Shown here in pieces: positions 30,491-41,040 of a DNA stretch of 64,000 nt (positions are counted from its first letter, which is position 1; the number at the start of each line of letters is the position of its first letter). The notes beneath the pieces are model-generated. The model did not search any database. It was not told the origin of the DNA and worked only from the letters and a program-made list of their open reading frames with translations. The DNA is taken from NCBI RefSeq assembly GCF_000150955.2, contig NC_011680.1:128435-192434 (forward strand). The letters are read 5' to 3'. The stretch is from Phaeodactylum tricornutum CCAP 1055/1. Its lineage: Eukaryota; Bacillariophyta; Bacillariophyceae; Surirellales; Neidiaceae. The position numbers and the translations under genes are program-made.

Positions 30491-31227
30491 TTAGTCCTTG
30501 AGCGAGGCCAAAGCGATACCGGCTCCGGCAGAAGCAAGGGTCAACGGTACGAGCAAAAGCCCAAAAAGAACACCTGCCGGAAGCCCAATCAAAGGAATCT
30601 CGACATTATTCGCGAGCAGGTAGAACTCGATAGCACCGGAAGTGGCGGCAGCCGCAAAAAATGCAGAAGGACCTGCACCAATGGCAGCGGAGACAAGCGG
30701 TAGCAAAATCGGAGCTCCTTCGATAACAACGGGAGCTAGGCCGTTGACAAGTAGCTGCTGATTGTTTCCTACCAAACTTAGGGCTCCAGCCTTTTCAAGA
30801 GCGGGAAGGATTTGCTCAATCTTCTCTAAACTAAGGCCCTGGGCTTCTAACTTGGAGAGGATACCCTGGTCCGCAGTCTTTCCGAGTAAATCCAATTCGC
30901 GCACACGTCGAACAACATTGTACTGTCAACAGATAAAGACACTCAACGATGTGAGAAGTCGATGTTCCTCAGTTTATAATCTATTCGATTTAAACTTACC
31001 TTTCGGTTTAGAAACGAGTTGTCCTGGACTTTGTTCACCCACTGCTTGTAGTTTGCCTCACCTCCCAATTGCTCTACCTGGTTTTTGTACGTATCCTCGC
31101 CAACTCCCAATCCGAAATTTTCGTAAAGCTTGGTCGACGGCCGAGCCCCGAAAGTCCTCGAGGGCGTAACGTAGGCAGTTACAAGACCGGCAAGGAGGGA
31201 AGCGAGAAGAAGCTTTATCATCGTCAT
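30491..31227 (-). CDS. Plastid DUF1118 / RIQ-like protein
   Basis: Gene model complement(join(30491..30922, 31000..31227)), 219 aa, with a 77-bp intron (gtaagt...tgacag) between FLNRK and YNVVRRVREL. The N-terminus MTMIKLLLASLLAGLVTAYVTPS is a signal peptide with Tyr at +1, then an Arg/Ser-rich transit part, which fits a diatom plastid presequence. The mature block DQGILSKLEAQGLSLEKIEQILPALEKAGALSLVG resembles the DUF1118 repeat-like helix (GLLSKLE..GLTL) of plant RIQ1/RIQ2, thylakoid proteins affecting grana stacking and non-photochemical quenching. Two or three Gly/Ala-rich membrane helices follow. The family call is from recalled consensus and should be checked; the plastid location is well supported. 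Confidence 0.65.
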
Positions 31228-31743
31228 GGTCCACTACACTGGTCGGAAAGTTTGGTGGCATGTTTGGTCCAGCTACTGCTCGAAAGCCACCCTTTCGTCG
31301 GAAGGCCACGTACTCAAAACTAGCAGCACCCGGAAGCAGATTCTGCTCTCTCTCGAGCGAGAGTCAAAAATGATCTGGCGAGAACCCGGACATTGGATTT
31401 TTCATTGTAGGTACTCACAATAAACCGTAGCAGACACAAGGAGTTGTCTCTCCGTTGCTCTTGCCCATCCCATAGCTTCTTTCAGTACTTCGCGAGCAGA
31501 TTTTCAGGCTAACAACAAATACCAGTCAACGCTCTCACACTTTGTCAGCGTTCGGTTTTAATTTCAAATTAGGAACTAACTGTAAGAGGACTATTTGAAT
31601 TGCATAAATACGTGAAGGCGAGGTATCAAAGCTTGGTTTTCAAGAAGATTGTTCTAGAGTGATGTACACCGTATCTTAAGCTCTAGAGTTGAGCAAGACA
31701 GCAATGCTGCTGGTGTGGGATGGTAGAAAGTGCTTTCGAGGGC
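31228..31743. other. Promoter of RIQ-like gene
   Basis: About 515 bp between the RIQ-like gene and the stop of the sulfotransferase gene. Holds the TTACAGTTA element at 31577-31585. Nothing else seen. Confidence 0.5.
31577..31585 (-). promoter_or_regulatory. TTACAGTTA element upstream of RIQ-like gene
   Basis: Exact copy in the context cTTACAGTTAG, in sense with the gene, 350 bp before its ATG. Confidence 0.4.
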
Positions 31744-33107
31744 TTACGAATAGTCGTACCGTGAGAGCTCTTTCCATGTTGCAGCGGAAGCAAACTCTTG
31801 TAGAAACTCGACAATATTTTTCTTTTGCTCATCGCTCCAGTAATCTCGATAAAGCTTTCCTTTGATAAAGTCTACACGCTGCCCGTCTTTCGGAAGCTCC
31901 ACAAAGTCCAAAATCCGGTCCAATGTTGACTCCAGATCGTTGTCGTATTCGTCGTAATGCAAAATCATGGCTGGAATGCCCATATCCTGCGTAGTGGTAA
32001 ATGCATAGTTGTGCCACTGTACATACTTGAAAAATTCGTTAAAGCACGGTATTTCCCGCATCTTGAACCGCAAGCGCGGATCGTTGGATATAACCCACTT
32101 TTGGAACAAGGTGCGATCCTGATCCTGATGCCTACACCATTTTGCGAAACCTTGCTTTCCCTTAGGGAAGGTTGCAATGAATTCGTTGTCCCCGACGGCT
32201 CTTGCGTCGTTCAGTTCCAAATGATGACGAGCCACTGCGTTGTCAAGCGGATGTCTAAAGTAGAAACGGGGATTGTAAGGGACAAGTGAAATGCTTTGCG
32301 TAACAGCACAATCACTGTGCGTCGCTGCATGCTGGTGCTTACGTACCGGAACAAATGAATCGCGCCCTTGACAAGATCGGCGTCGTATGTTGTCCGAACT
32401 TGCTCCATACGTCCAGTTTCTTCATTCTTAATGGCACGAAAGCCAGAACGGCATCCCATCTGAAAACTGCGGGCGGTGTGAATATAGTTGGGGCACTGAC
32501 GACTTCCGCAAAAGCCGTGGCAGTGTGTTTTGGTCAAAATGTATTTTTGAGGGACGGTCGTCACGCGGTTAGGGACGAGCTCCAAGAAAGGACCTTCGTC
32601 TCCTTCGGGAGAGGGCAAGATTTGCTCACTCGGTTTGTCTTTAATGTCGCCTTCCAAGGCGTAATTTGTTCCCGTTGTATGGTTGGTTGATTCGCGAATC
32701 AGGTGCAGTGTGAAGGACGTTCCGCTGTTAGGAAAGGACATGAGCCAGATAACCCGCAGCTTGTCGGGGCCGCTCCCGTCTTTTTGAAACTGTTGCAGGC
32801 CGGAAGGGAACATTCCGGGCGGTGCTCCCACAACCGCTTTCCCAACAGCGGCTACCAGCGAATCGTCCGGACAAGCGCATTCGCAATCACAGTTATCTTC
32901 TCCTTCCTGACAATCGCAGGAACAGTCGCAGCCTTGTTTGGTAAACCTGGCAAAATCGTCCACGGTTCCTACGGTCTCCGAAATGCTTTTCTGTTCCGGC
33001 TGTAAATCTCCGATCAAAGAATCACTTTCGGATGCGAGATCGCGTCCAGCGGTCCCCACCGCCATGGCGAGTAGCAATGGTGGCAAAAGTGTAAACAGGC
33101 GTCGCAT
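31744..33107 (-). CDS. Secretory-pathway sulfotransferase with a Cys-rich N-terminal segment
   Basis: Gene model complement(join(31744..32254, 32347..33107)), 423 aa, from ATG 33107. A 92-bp intron (gtacgt...ctttag) joins HLFR to HPLDNAVARHHLEL, restoring the classic 3'-phosphate-binding block (RHPLD, residues 254-258). The 5'-phosphosulfate loop is SFPNSGTSFTLHL (about 124-137). These bind PAPS; the enzyme would transfer sulfate to a carbohydrate or protein in the Golgi lumen. Residues 1-20 are a signal peptide. Residues 60-79 hold eight cysteines in CDC/CEC spacing with acidic residues between them, a cluster I do not know from sulfotransferases. Acceptor substrate unknown; sulfated polysaccharides are an inference from diatom biology. 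Confidence 0.83.
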
Positions 33108-34604
33108 ACTAATGTAAGAACAAAAAAGTGGACTATGTGTATGCTGGTCCTTGCGAAAGAGAAATATGGACAGGTAGAGCAAGGGTCGTGCTGGGCCGTT
33201 CCGTTCCGTTCTTTTCTGTGCGCTATGAGATGATAATTTGGAAACTCCCGTGTTTATGAAAAATTATAAGGGAACCCACCCGTGAAGTGGAGGCAATGTA
33301 CGACATGCCCCTAAGAGAATCAGTCATAACAATAGGTTCACGCTCGGGAATGGGGATGGCTAGATCACCTAGTCTCGCGGGTATGAAAACCATCCACACG
33401 ACTGATACACGTCATCTTCAGAAACATTTGCTTTTGGCCGTTTGCGATTCAAACCGATGCTCTGTCGAGCCTGCAAGCCGATCGAAAGAGGTTACCCTTG
33501 ACCATTTGCATACCGAATTCTCACAATGAAACTTCCTTAATCATCTAAAATGACCCTATGCAAACAACACAACAGCATTGCTTGTTTTGTGATGATTGAT
33601 CTGTCTCTTAATATGCACAATTGTCTGCTGAGATCTCTGCCCAACTTGTTTGTTGTTTTGTACTCTGTAAAGGTTTGTTTCCGCTCTTTTTGTTTGGACT
33701 CTTAAAACAATTGCAAGTTTCCAGTCTCAACAATGCCTATGAATTTTCTCTTGAAGTCAGCTAGATGTCACGACTCCGCAAGTATATCATCTTCATAATA
33801 AGTGCGAAACACCGGTTGTCTTCATTCTGCTCTACCAAGATTTGTAGCCTGGTATACATTGCTGTACATTGTCGCTCTCCTTGGTAACTTGACTCACTCT
33901 CGTGTTGAGGGAGCGGCAAAAACTACTTTCCACATGGGTTAATACAAGTTCACCTGTTCTGGAGCCCTGACAATGAAAGTAAAACGTCAACATTTGTGCA
34001 ATGTATTGTCTTACACAATGGACAAACTTTGGGTACCCACACAATTCAGGAACAACAGTAGTGATGTCACTGGAAAAAGATACTTATATATGCATCATGA
34101 ACTAGGTTTAAACAAATATGTGGTAAAACCTTCTTCCGTTATATTGCAAAAATAGTACTGAAACTACTATGAGAAAGGCATTTATAAATTGTTATGTTTC
34201 AAAACACCAATATGCAAATAGTTGTCGAAATTCAGTTAATGTAAGAAACTAGTATGAACTTGCATTCTTTAAGTGCAAAAACCAACATGAAATTTGAGAT
34301 TCAAGATGCTCGGAGTAGGAAATCCCTACGACAAGCATATGGGGTTCAATATCCCTAATTTGTGGAGACAAGTCTAAAACCAAACTATAGTCCTTCAAAA
34401 GGAAATCGAATGCAAAAACAAAAGAAGAAAAGAAAGGATTCCCCTCTAGGAAGTGGATAAAGACATTAATACATACCTTATAGAGGAAAGAAAATGGAAT
34501 AATACTTTGGAGTTCTTATTGTGTTGTGCATCTAGTGGTACAGGTTTACAAAAATTAGAATTGGAACACAATGTGCTTACCAAGGTATTGTTCTCAGCCT
34601 CAGG

Positions 34605-34811
34605 AAGCGACAGACGGAAGCGGCTACCTCCTTTGGTTTTCCTTGTGCAACACTGATTGCGAAACATCAAGCGACGGACGGGAGCGGCTACCTCCTTTGG
34701 TTTTCCTTTTGCAACATTGATTGCGAAAAATCAAGCAACGGATTGGAGCGGCTACCTTTTTTGGTTTTCCTTTTGCAGCACTGATTGCAAAAAATCAAGC
34801 AACGGACGGTT
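34605..34811. repeat. 64-bp tandem repeat (minisatellite), at least three units
   Basis: Three 64-bp units start at 34605, 34669 and 34733 and begin AAGCGACRGACGG or a near variant. They share the core GAGCGGCTACC...TTTGGTTTTCCTT...TGATTGC. A fourth unit begins at 34797 and diverges after about 14 bases, shortly before the N run. The period is not a multiple of three, so it is non-coding. Confidence 0.9.
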
Positions 34812-34839
34812 GCACCGCGAATAGAAAAAGGCTACTGGC

Positions 34840-34889
34840 NNNNNNNNNNNNNNNNNNNNNNNNNNNNNNNNNNNNNNNNNNNNNNNNNN
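34840..34889. other. Assembly gap (50 N)
   Basis: Exactly 50 N, probably a placeholder for an unresolved distance. It follows the 64-bp repeat, which is the likely cause of the break. Confidence 0.95.
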
Positions 34890-35346
34890 GCTATAATAGA
34901 GGGCCATTGCTGGAGTACTAATGGAAATTTTCTTTTTGTTTCGTTCAGAAGGAACTGGCATCGACTGGGATGAGAATTTTCATACAAGATAAACCAGCAA
35001 CAACGTTTAGAGCAGGTGACTATCAATCCGCCCCAAAAAGGTTGGTATTTGGCATTTGGCATTTGGCACAATGCAACAGTAAATGAGAGTAGGAAAGGAA
35101 CGATCAACAATCCGGAACGCACATGCACATGGTTAGCGATACTTTCACAAGGTCACTTCAGATAACAAATGATGGAAGCTCATCTGCCGGAGAATGAGAG
35201 TTTCACTATCAGCGGTACAATCTGAATTAGATTCACCGTCAGTAGTCGTGCAGTTTCGTCAAAGGGTAAACGGATCAGAAGAAGGGCATTCAGAAACGTC
35301 AATTGACACTCCTAAGGACGACGATTCCAATTTGAATGACGGCACA

Positions 35347-36087
35347 TCATCCGCAAATTCGCATCCATTCTTCTCTCCCAATACCGGGGCGAAACTCATC
35401 CCGAAAGTCCTGCCAATCTATGTTGTCCACCAACCAGGAACCGTCTGATTTCCGTTGTTCAAGTTGCCACCCCATGACCACAAGTAGCCTGTCACAATTG
35501 TCTCGTAAGCGGCATTCGACCCAACAAGTTCCATCAGCGTAGTCCAGTGTATCGGTAGGGAACGAAATCTCATAGTCCTCGGCTTCTCCCGCAATAATTG
35601 CAAATTGATTGCGAGGTCGTACAATAGCCTGGCCCAATGCTGATGCCACAGCTTCTTCGCCGGCCGACAATGGAGCCGCCACGGATCGGTATAGTGCACT
35701 GCGCCACCGGCTGGTGGAAGCGCGCAACAGTAACCGAAACCCCGAGTCCGGCAATGGATCTGCGTTATAATAGAGGCCTTTTAACAGTTCCGAGACAAAC
35801 CGTTGAGGAGAGAGCTCGGGATTTGGAGGTCTTCGGTATTCTTCCTCTATCATGTTTACTTTTAGTTCCAACAGTCGTTCTCGTAACTGTTGCGCTTCGT
35901 CGGCATTGAAACTATTGCCCAAATCGCCGATGTTCCTGTAGCTATAACTCATACAAGTAGGAATGTTTCGAAGCGTCAGGCTGTAAAGATTCGATCCGGT
36001 GATTAAAAACGAACAGGATCGAGACAACAGAGAAGACATCAAAAGTAAACTATATAGCGTTTGTCGTTTTGCAAAGGTCGATCTCAT
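35347..36087 (-). CDS. Plastid-targeted protein of unknown function
   Basis: A 246-aa single-exon protein from ATG 36087. The N-terminus has a signal-peptide-like core (LYSLLLMSSLLSRSCSF) with Phe after CS, consistent with diatom plastid import. The mature part has an N-terminal helix (EAQQLRERLLELKVNMIEEEYRRPP) and an alpha/beta region, with SGFRLLLRASTSRWRSALYRSV and, near the C-terminus, TCWVECRLRDNCDRLLVVMGWQLEQ, WLVDNIDWQDFRDEF and PGIGREEWMRICG. The last block resembles small NTF2-like or DUF domains in which a charged sheet ends in a Trp-rich strand, but I cannot name the family. Confidence 0.65.
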   Translation of the reverse strand: MRSTFAKRQTLYSLLLMSSLLSRSCSFLITGSNLYSLTLRNIPTCMSYSYRNIGDLGNSFNADEAQQLRERLLELKVNMIEEEYRRPPNPELSPQRFVSELLKGLYYNADPLPDSGFRLLLRASTSRWRSALYRSVAAPLSAGEEAVASALGQAIVRPRNQFAIIAGEAEDYEISFPTDTLDYADGTCWVECRLRDNCDRLLVVMGWQLEQRKSDGSWLVDNIDWQDFRDEFRPGIGREEWMRICG

Positions 36088-36829
36088 GTCGAAACTGGAG
36101 ACTTTGTCTCATGCGATTACTTGGCTGAGAATCAAAAGGCGACGAATGCAATTCGAGAATAGATGTTATGAGCAGAAGTATTTGCTCAGTTTCGTGAACG
36201 ACGGCAGCCGTATCAACGAGAAGCTTACAAGTTCGAAAGTTTCGGTAGAACAAAGCAAATCCAGTCGAACACTGCCAAGGAAAAAGACTTCACTGTCAAG
36301 AACATCATGAATAAAGAAAAAAGTAGGGACAAGACGTATGACAGAAACAAGACGCGTCATCGATGGAAGGAACGGGAGCTCAATTCTGGATATTCTGATT
36401 GGGCAAATACATCTGAAGGATGATGGCACGCCAGCTTGCTAGATTTCGAAAACGTGTTGTGACAGTTCCTTCTGTTTCTCCTGTTTCTAGTTCTCCTGAA
36501 GCAACTTACATTACCTCATCTCAGGTAGCGCAGCTATGAATTGGTCCAACAAAAACTTTACATACAACTACATTGAGCTCCCAATGGACTAGATGCCAAC
36601 ATCATGCTTTGAATACAATGCAGTGACTTGACAAAGAGCACATCAAAAGTAGATAATCATTTCCGGGGAAGAAAAAAGACTGATGGTGCAATGAAAAGTT
36701 GACTTATCTTAAAGTATTGATATTCCGGTCAGGGGTACTTTACATTAATAGGTTGCCCTAGACTTGACACAAAACATACTCGGAAATGTATGAATTCAAA
36801 CTTCTGCAGAGACGATGGGTTGAATTCGA
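36088..36829. other. Spacer between unknown plastid protein and adenylate kinase 3' end
   Basis: About 740 bp holding the promoter of the plastid protein and the 3' flank of adenylate kinase. Short open frames only; nothing recognisable. Confidence 0.5.
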
Positions 36830-37807
36830 TCAAAAGTTTTTTTCCTCCAGGTAAGCTTTGACTTGGGGGTAAATTACATCGCTCTCCGTCCCCCGAAAAG
36901 TTTGCACCAGTCCTTTTCGTCGGTACCAGTCCACGAGTGGTGCCGTAACCTAGGTTGTTTTAAGAAGCACACAGTGTTAACACTTATTCGTCAACTTGAC
37001 TAATGAACGAATACACAAAACACAATGTATTTACCTTGTCATACGCTGCCAGTCGAGTCCGAACAGATTCAGGTTTATCGTCGTCACGTTGGACCAAAGG
37101 TTCTCCAGTCACATCGTCCTTACCGACAGCTTTGGGTGGCTTGTAGGAATAGGAATAAATTCGTCCTGACGCTGGGTGTATCCATCGGTCGGCAATCCGT
37201 TCGACGATCGTGTTGGTCGGAATATCCAAATTTACCACCGTATCAATGTGAGCAACTTCCTCCAAAGCTTGCGCTTGTTGTAGTGTCCGAGGAAAACCAT
37301 CAAGCAGCAAGCTTCGTCCTTCTTCGATATATGGTTTCGCGTCGTCCATCAGAAGATTGATCATAAGCGAATCCGGCACCAGCTTACCAGATTCCATAAA
37401 GGATTTGGCCTCTTTCCCGAGTTGCGTACCCTCGTTTACGTGTTGCCGTAGCAAGTCGCCTGTCGATACGTGGTGGAATCGAGGAAAGTCCTGGAGAAAT
37501 AAAGACCGCAGCAATCTTAGATACATAGGACATGCCAATGCACAAACACTGACCACTGTACAGCATACAATAGCATTCCAAAGTGGCGTACCTTGAGGAT
37601 CTTTCCCGAAATCGTTCCTTTTCCCCCACCAGGCTTTCCTAAAATAAGCATCATCTGTGATTCTTCTTCTGGCGATTCCAGGGGCTGTGTTGACATGAAG
37701 GATCGCTGTTGGGCGTCGACGGCAAAGAGGCGCCGGGACGTAGTGGCGGACTGGACTGTACCGAGCGAACGAGGAGCGGTCCTGCACAGAGAAATTGTAA
37801 ACAACAT
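36830..37807 (-). CDS. Adenylate kinase, organelle-type presequence
   Basis: Gene model complement(join(36830..36949, 37035..37490, 37592..37807)), 263 aa, with introns of 101 and 85 bp. Exon 1 encodes an Arg/Ser-rich presequence (MLFTISLCRTAPRSLG...RRLFAV) and the P-loop GKPGGGKGT (57-65). Exon 2 carries FHHVSTGDLLRQHV, LLLDGFPRTLQQAQAL, the lid with DRWIHPASGRIYS, and the Arg-rich RDDDKPESVRTRLAAYDK. Exon 3 supplies VTAPLVDWYRRKGLVQTFRGTES. The enzyme interconverts ATP and AMP with two ADP. The basic, hydroxylated presequence without an acidic residue suggests a mitochondrion, but a plastid is not excluded. Unspliced frames would add hydrophobic junk between blocks, which supports this model. 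Confidence 0.93.
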
Positions 37808-38584
37808 TTTGCAAAGTTGTCTTTAGAGGTCAGTTCCAAAAAAGATATCGACTAATGAAAATTGAAGCGAAAGAGTCGCTATTGTACGACCCGAACGCGG
37901 AGATGAACGATCAATACTATCGCTGGTAGAAAAACCGGGCGTTTGGGTCTTTTTCTAGGAGGGAAGCAAGGCACAGAATTTTGGCAACCCGAGGTATCCT
38001 TGTGATGATCACGCGTTCCTGTGCAGGTGCAGAAAACCATGGAGAACGGAAGGGTGTCATGAAAAGAGATCGATGATGACGAGGGCTTGTCCAAGTTCAA
38101 GTCTGTCCGGACAAAGGACAGTCTGATTCTTAGCGCACGAGAACGTACCGTGTAAACATTGTAACATACGCTATCAAGTACCCGGAAATGTCGTAGAAGA
38201 CGACATCCAATGTCGCATCCTTTTTGAATTCGACAGAAGGAAAAATGGTTTAACTGTAAATTCCGGGTTTCTCTGAACGAGGCTGACCTCTTCATTCGGA
38301 AAGCGTTTCCGTACTGGGGACAATGACCGCGACTTTGCCACGCACAAGGCGCGAGGACAACCCTCTCCGCGGTGAGTAATTCGATTGACTGTGAGTACCT
38401 TCGCTTTGCGCGTGAACTTCTACAATACATTTGGCACCAGTCCAACGCACATCCCAGTCGAGCCCTTACATTCACACACACGTACGAAAGAGGATAAACT
38501 TGATCAGACTTGTGTATATTTCCCTTCCTCTTTTCGGCGTGCACCGTCCAACGGCTGCTAGTTACGCGACCCGGCAAGAATCGC
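37808..38584. other. Divergent promoter of adenylate kinase and Bet1-like SNARE
   Basis: About 780 bp. Holds a TTACAGTTA element (38251-38259) and the variant TGACTGTGAG (38386-38395). A minus-strand open frame across 37879-38655 has no recognised domain and overlaps the SNARE 5' end, so it is rejected. Confidence 0.5.
38251..38259 (-). promoter_or_regulatory. TTACAGTTA element in adenylate kinase / Bet1 promoter
   Basis: Exact copy, 444 bp before the adenylate kinase ATG and in sense with it. Confidence 0.4.
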
Positions 38585-39022
38585 ATGCCGGGGATTCCCA
38601 TGCGCAATCGACCCAACGCTAGATCCAACGGTCCCACAGGATCAGAACAAAACAATATGCACGGGCGAGGCCATCGAAATGGTTACGACGTTGAAGGGGG
38701 CGGTCGTCGAAACGATGCCAACGCCAATATTCTCGAATCCCAAAACAACGATCGCATAAATGAACTTTCGGATCATGTCGCTCGGCTCAAGGGACTTACC
38801 ATAGATATTGGAAATGAAGTTCGAGAGCAAAACTCGCTGCTGGACAATATGGGCGATGGATTCGAAAATACTAGAGATATGCTGGCAGGGTCGCTGAGAC
38901 GAATCGGGACCATGTTGGAGTCGGGTGGTATGAAACACATGTGCTACATGGTTGCATTTTGCGTCTTTGTCATGTTGTTTCTTTGGTGGCTCATGTCACA
39001 CAAGGGAACAAGCGGTGCTTAG
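38585..39022 (+). CDS. Bet1-like Qc-SNARE
   Basis: A 145-aa protein from ATG 38585. A low-complexity N-terminus (Asn/Arg/Gly-rich) is followed by a SNARE heptad region at about 50-112 (ESQNNDRINELSDHVARLKGL...) with the zero-layer Gln Q82 in REQNSLLDNMGDGF, then a C-terminal membrane anchor at 118-137. Arrangement and length match Bet1/Sft1 SNAREs, which act in ER-to-Golgi or intra-Golgi vesicle fusion with R- and Qa/Qb-SNAREs. It lies beside SEC31 by only one gene, but joint regulation is not shown. An upstream non-ATG extension is open but lacks family support. Confidence 0.85.
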   Translation: MPGIPMRNRPNARSNGPTGSEQNNMHGRGHRNGYDVEGGGRRNDANANILESQNNDRINELSDHVARLKGLTIDIGNEVREQNSLLDNMGDGFENTRDMLAGSLRRIGTMLESGGMKHMCYMVAFCVFVMLFLWWLMSHKGTSGA

Positions 39023-39358
39023 AAAATTCAGTATAAGATATGCTATATAAGCAAATTACGAGGCAATTGGAATACAATGTTGAGACGCGCTTCATTCTTC
39101 ACTGATTCCCCACACACACTTGGACGATAAAACTATATCTATTTCTACTCCTGACTATGAGAGGTAATGCGAAAAAATTTGTTACAGCGTTGGTGGAACG
39201 CAGAACACGCTATTGTGTCGAGTGCAAATGAGAGCTTGCTGTTTTCTCAATTCCCGGTGGCGACGCAACTACCCTCTCGCGACGCAGTCAAAGTATCCCA
39301 TTCAAGCTTGCCGGCAGATCGATTTATGTGACAGTTGTAATTCCAAAATTACTTGCAC
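39023..39358. other. Convergent 3' spacer
   Basis: About 335 bp between the stops of the Bet1-like and single-TM protein genes. Nothing recognisable. Confidence 0.5.
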
Positions 39359-40654
39359 CTACCTTCTTCGTATCCACCGCCAGGCTTTTTTCCAAACGGG
39401 AGCTGTTGTTTGAAACTCGGCTTCATCGACAATGTCTGCCCGATTCTTACGAATCTCCGCGTCAGTCCACATACCGTAGGAACCAGCGGCTGCTTCATAC
39501 TCGGCTTGGCTCAACTGAGATGCGTACGTTGCATCTCGCGAAGATTGTTTGGCCGCCTCCTGTGCCGATTCATCTTTGTTGCTTTCTACGACGACGTGCG
39601 AATCCAGAAGCGTCTTCCACAAACCATCCGATACGGGTGTTGCCCGACCGTACCGGACTAGAGAGAGGCCCACGTCGGTGGACTGGAATTGTGCTAGTTT
39701 GGGACGATAGTACAAGCGACCAATAGCAATTTGGGATTGGGTAGTTTTTGAGCTTGAGAAATCCAGCTCGGGGATATCACGCTTGCTTTTGCGCATGCCA
39801 ATACGACTCGCTGTACCTAAGCGTTGCTCATTGGTGTCATCACCTTGATCCATCACACGTCGCGCAATCAGCTGGAGTGAGACTGTCGTACGGTCCCGGC
39901 ACAACCGTGCCAACCATTCACCCGGTGCTTCTCGGAGAGCCAGGTGCTCGGGTGCAGCCTGAATGCCGGCAATTTCAACCTCTAACGCTTCTAGTTGGCG
40001 GGCGGTTGGTGCAGATTGATCGGTGGAGGAAACACTCAAAGTTTCTAGCGGTAGAGTATTCCATGGATGCCAAGAAAGAACCTTTTCATAGGTTGACTTG
40101 GAAATCGCTAGTAGGATTCGCTCCGCTGGTGATAAGTGTCGTAGATAGAGCCGGATGGGTTGATTGGGATGTAAGATTTGCCGATGCGACTGTGGCATAA
40201 GACGACAAGTAATAGATCTCCGTTTCGCAAAGAGCCAATTAGGAAGCTCGGCGACCGACCGATAACGGAAAAAGAGCGGTGTTTGGGAAAGGCCGTAAGC
40301 GGTCAAGAGCCCGATCGTTGCCATCGCCCCGTACCGGACGGCGATAATGTTATCGTTGATCCAATCAGAAAGGTGGGCCGTACTGGTTCCAACTGTTTGA
40401 CGCATGTCCATCGTAGTCAGATCAGGAAAAATGGAAGCATTCTCGTTTCGGGGATGCTGTTCCGCCTGCGAGGAATATCTGGGTGTCGGATACGATTCGT
40501 CGGTCCAAGATGTCTCCTGTTGCTTAGCGTGGGAGTCTCTCTCGGCACTATTTTGACCGTCAGTGTCCACCATTAATGCTTCGATCGATAAATCTGTTGG
40601 TGGTAAGTTGGCGGAAGGAAAGATTCTTGTGGCGTCCTCTCTAGACAGTCTCAT
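39359..40654 (-). CDS. Single-TM protein, possibly C3orf33/SNase-like
   Basis: A 431-aa single-exon protein from ATG 40654. About 100 polar residues precede one hydrophobic segment (VRYGAMATIGLLTAYGLSQ, about 106-124). After it comes SVAELPNWLFAKRRSITCRLM...PIRLYLRHLSPAERILL. Then there is a long alpha/beta region with LGTASRIGMRK, IAIGRLYYRPKLAQFQSTDVGLSLV and a C-terminal AEYEAAAGSYGMWTDAEIR. The membrane helix plus a degenerate nuclease-like (SNase) fold ending in GxGMW is how C3orf33-type proteins are arranged. That comparison is from memory, so I give it as a possibility only. Confidence 0.6.
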   Translation of the reverse strand: MRLSREDATRIFPSANLPPTDLSIEALMVDTDGQNSAERDSHAKQQETSWTDESYPTPRYSSQAEQHPRNENASIFPDLTTMDMRQTVGTSTAHLSDWINDNIIAVRYGAMATIGLLTAYGLSQTPLFFRYRSVAELPNWLFAKRRSITCRLMPQSHRQILHPNQPIRLYLRHLSPAERILLAISKSTYEKVLSWHPWNTLPLETLSVSSTDQSAPTARQLEALEVEIAGIQAAPEHLALREAPGEWLARLCRDRTTVSLQLIARRVMDQGDDTNEQRLGTASRIGMRKSKRDIPELDFSSSKTTQSQIAIGRLYYRPKLAQFQSTDVGLSLVRYGRATPVSDGLWKTLLDSHVVVESNKDESAQEAAKQSSRDATYASQLSQAEYEAAAGSYGMWTDAEIRKNRADIVDEAEFQTTAPVWKKAWRWIRRR

Positions 40655-41040
40655 GGATCCGACGATTCCAATTTTGGCGAACCAACATGGTGAGGAGCAA
40701 AAAAGCTTGAAGATGTTTTGAAATCCACCAACACGTGTATGGCGTAAGTATTAACATAGGGTAGGGGAAAACTCGAAAATGTCTTTACTAGATTGCTACG
40801 GCAAGCACACACATGCGATGCTCGCTCGGCAACGGCTGCTTTTCTTCCTCATTGGATATAACGACTACCTATGCGATTGACCAACCATCCTTTGGTACGC
40901 AGTGCTTTCGATATCCCGTTACCAACAATTACCCACAACTACTTACATACGTGTGGCATTGTGTTTTGCTTATTCTGTCAAATCCGGAGTTGCAATTCAT
41001 TTACTCTCCCCGTCGGCATTTGAACGCGTAACGATACGAC
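40655..41040. other. Divergent promoter of single-TM protein and SEC31
   Basis: About 385 bp; no motif beyond A/T-rich patches. Confidence 0.45.

Larger units (their letters stand above)
33108..35346. other. Gene-poor A/T-rich region with tandem repeats and an assembly gap
   Basis: About 2.2 kb without a credible gene. The stretch 33520-34600 is A/T-rich and has only short open frames. It contains the 64-bp tandem repeat (34605-34811), the run of N (34840-34889) and a heptamer TTTGGCA repeated three times at 35048-35068. Frames that cross the N run are artefacts. Confidence 0.6.

Noticed and set aside
32255-32346. Read-through tail of sulfotransferase exon 1 (about 25 odd residues)
   Set aside because: Translation of the intron. 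Removing it restores RHPLDNAVARHHLEL, which is required for PAPS binding.
34721-35128. Open frames crossing the run of N
   Set aside because: They translate gap symbols and are artefacts of the assembly placeholder.
37491-37591. Hydrophobic segment between adenylate kinase exons 1 and 2
   Set aside because: Looks like a membrane segment only because the intron is translated; the spliced product has the normal fold.
37879-38655. 258-codon minus-strand frame between adenylate kinase and Bet1-like SNARE
   Set aside because: No ATG with family support, no domain, and it overlaps the 5' part of the SNARE gene in antisense.
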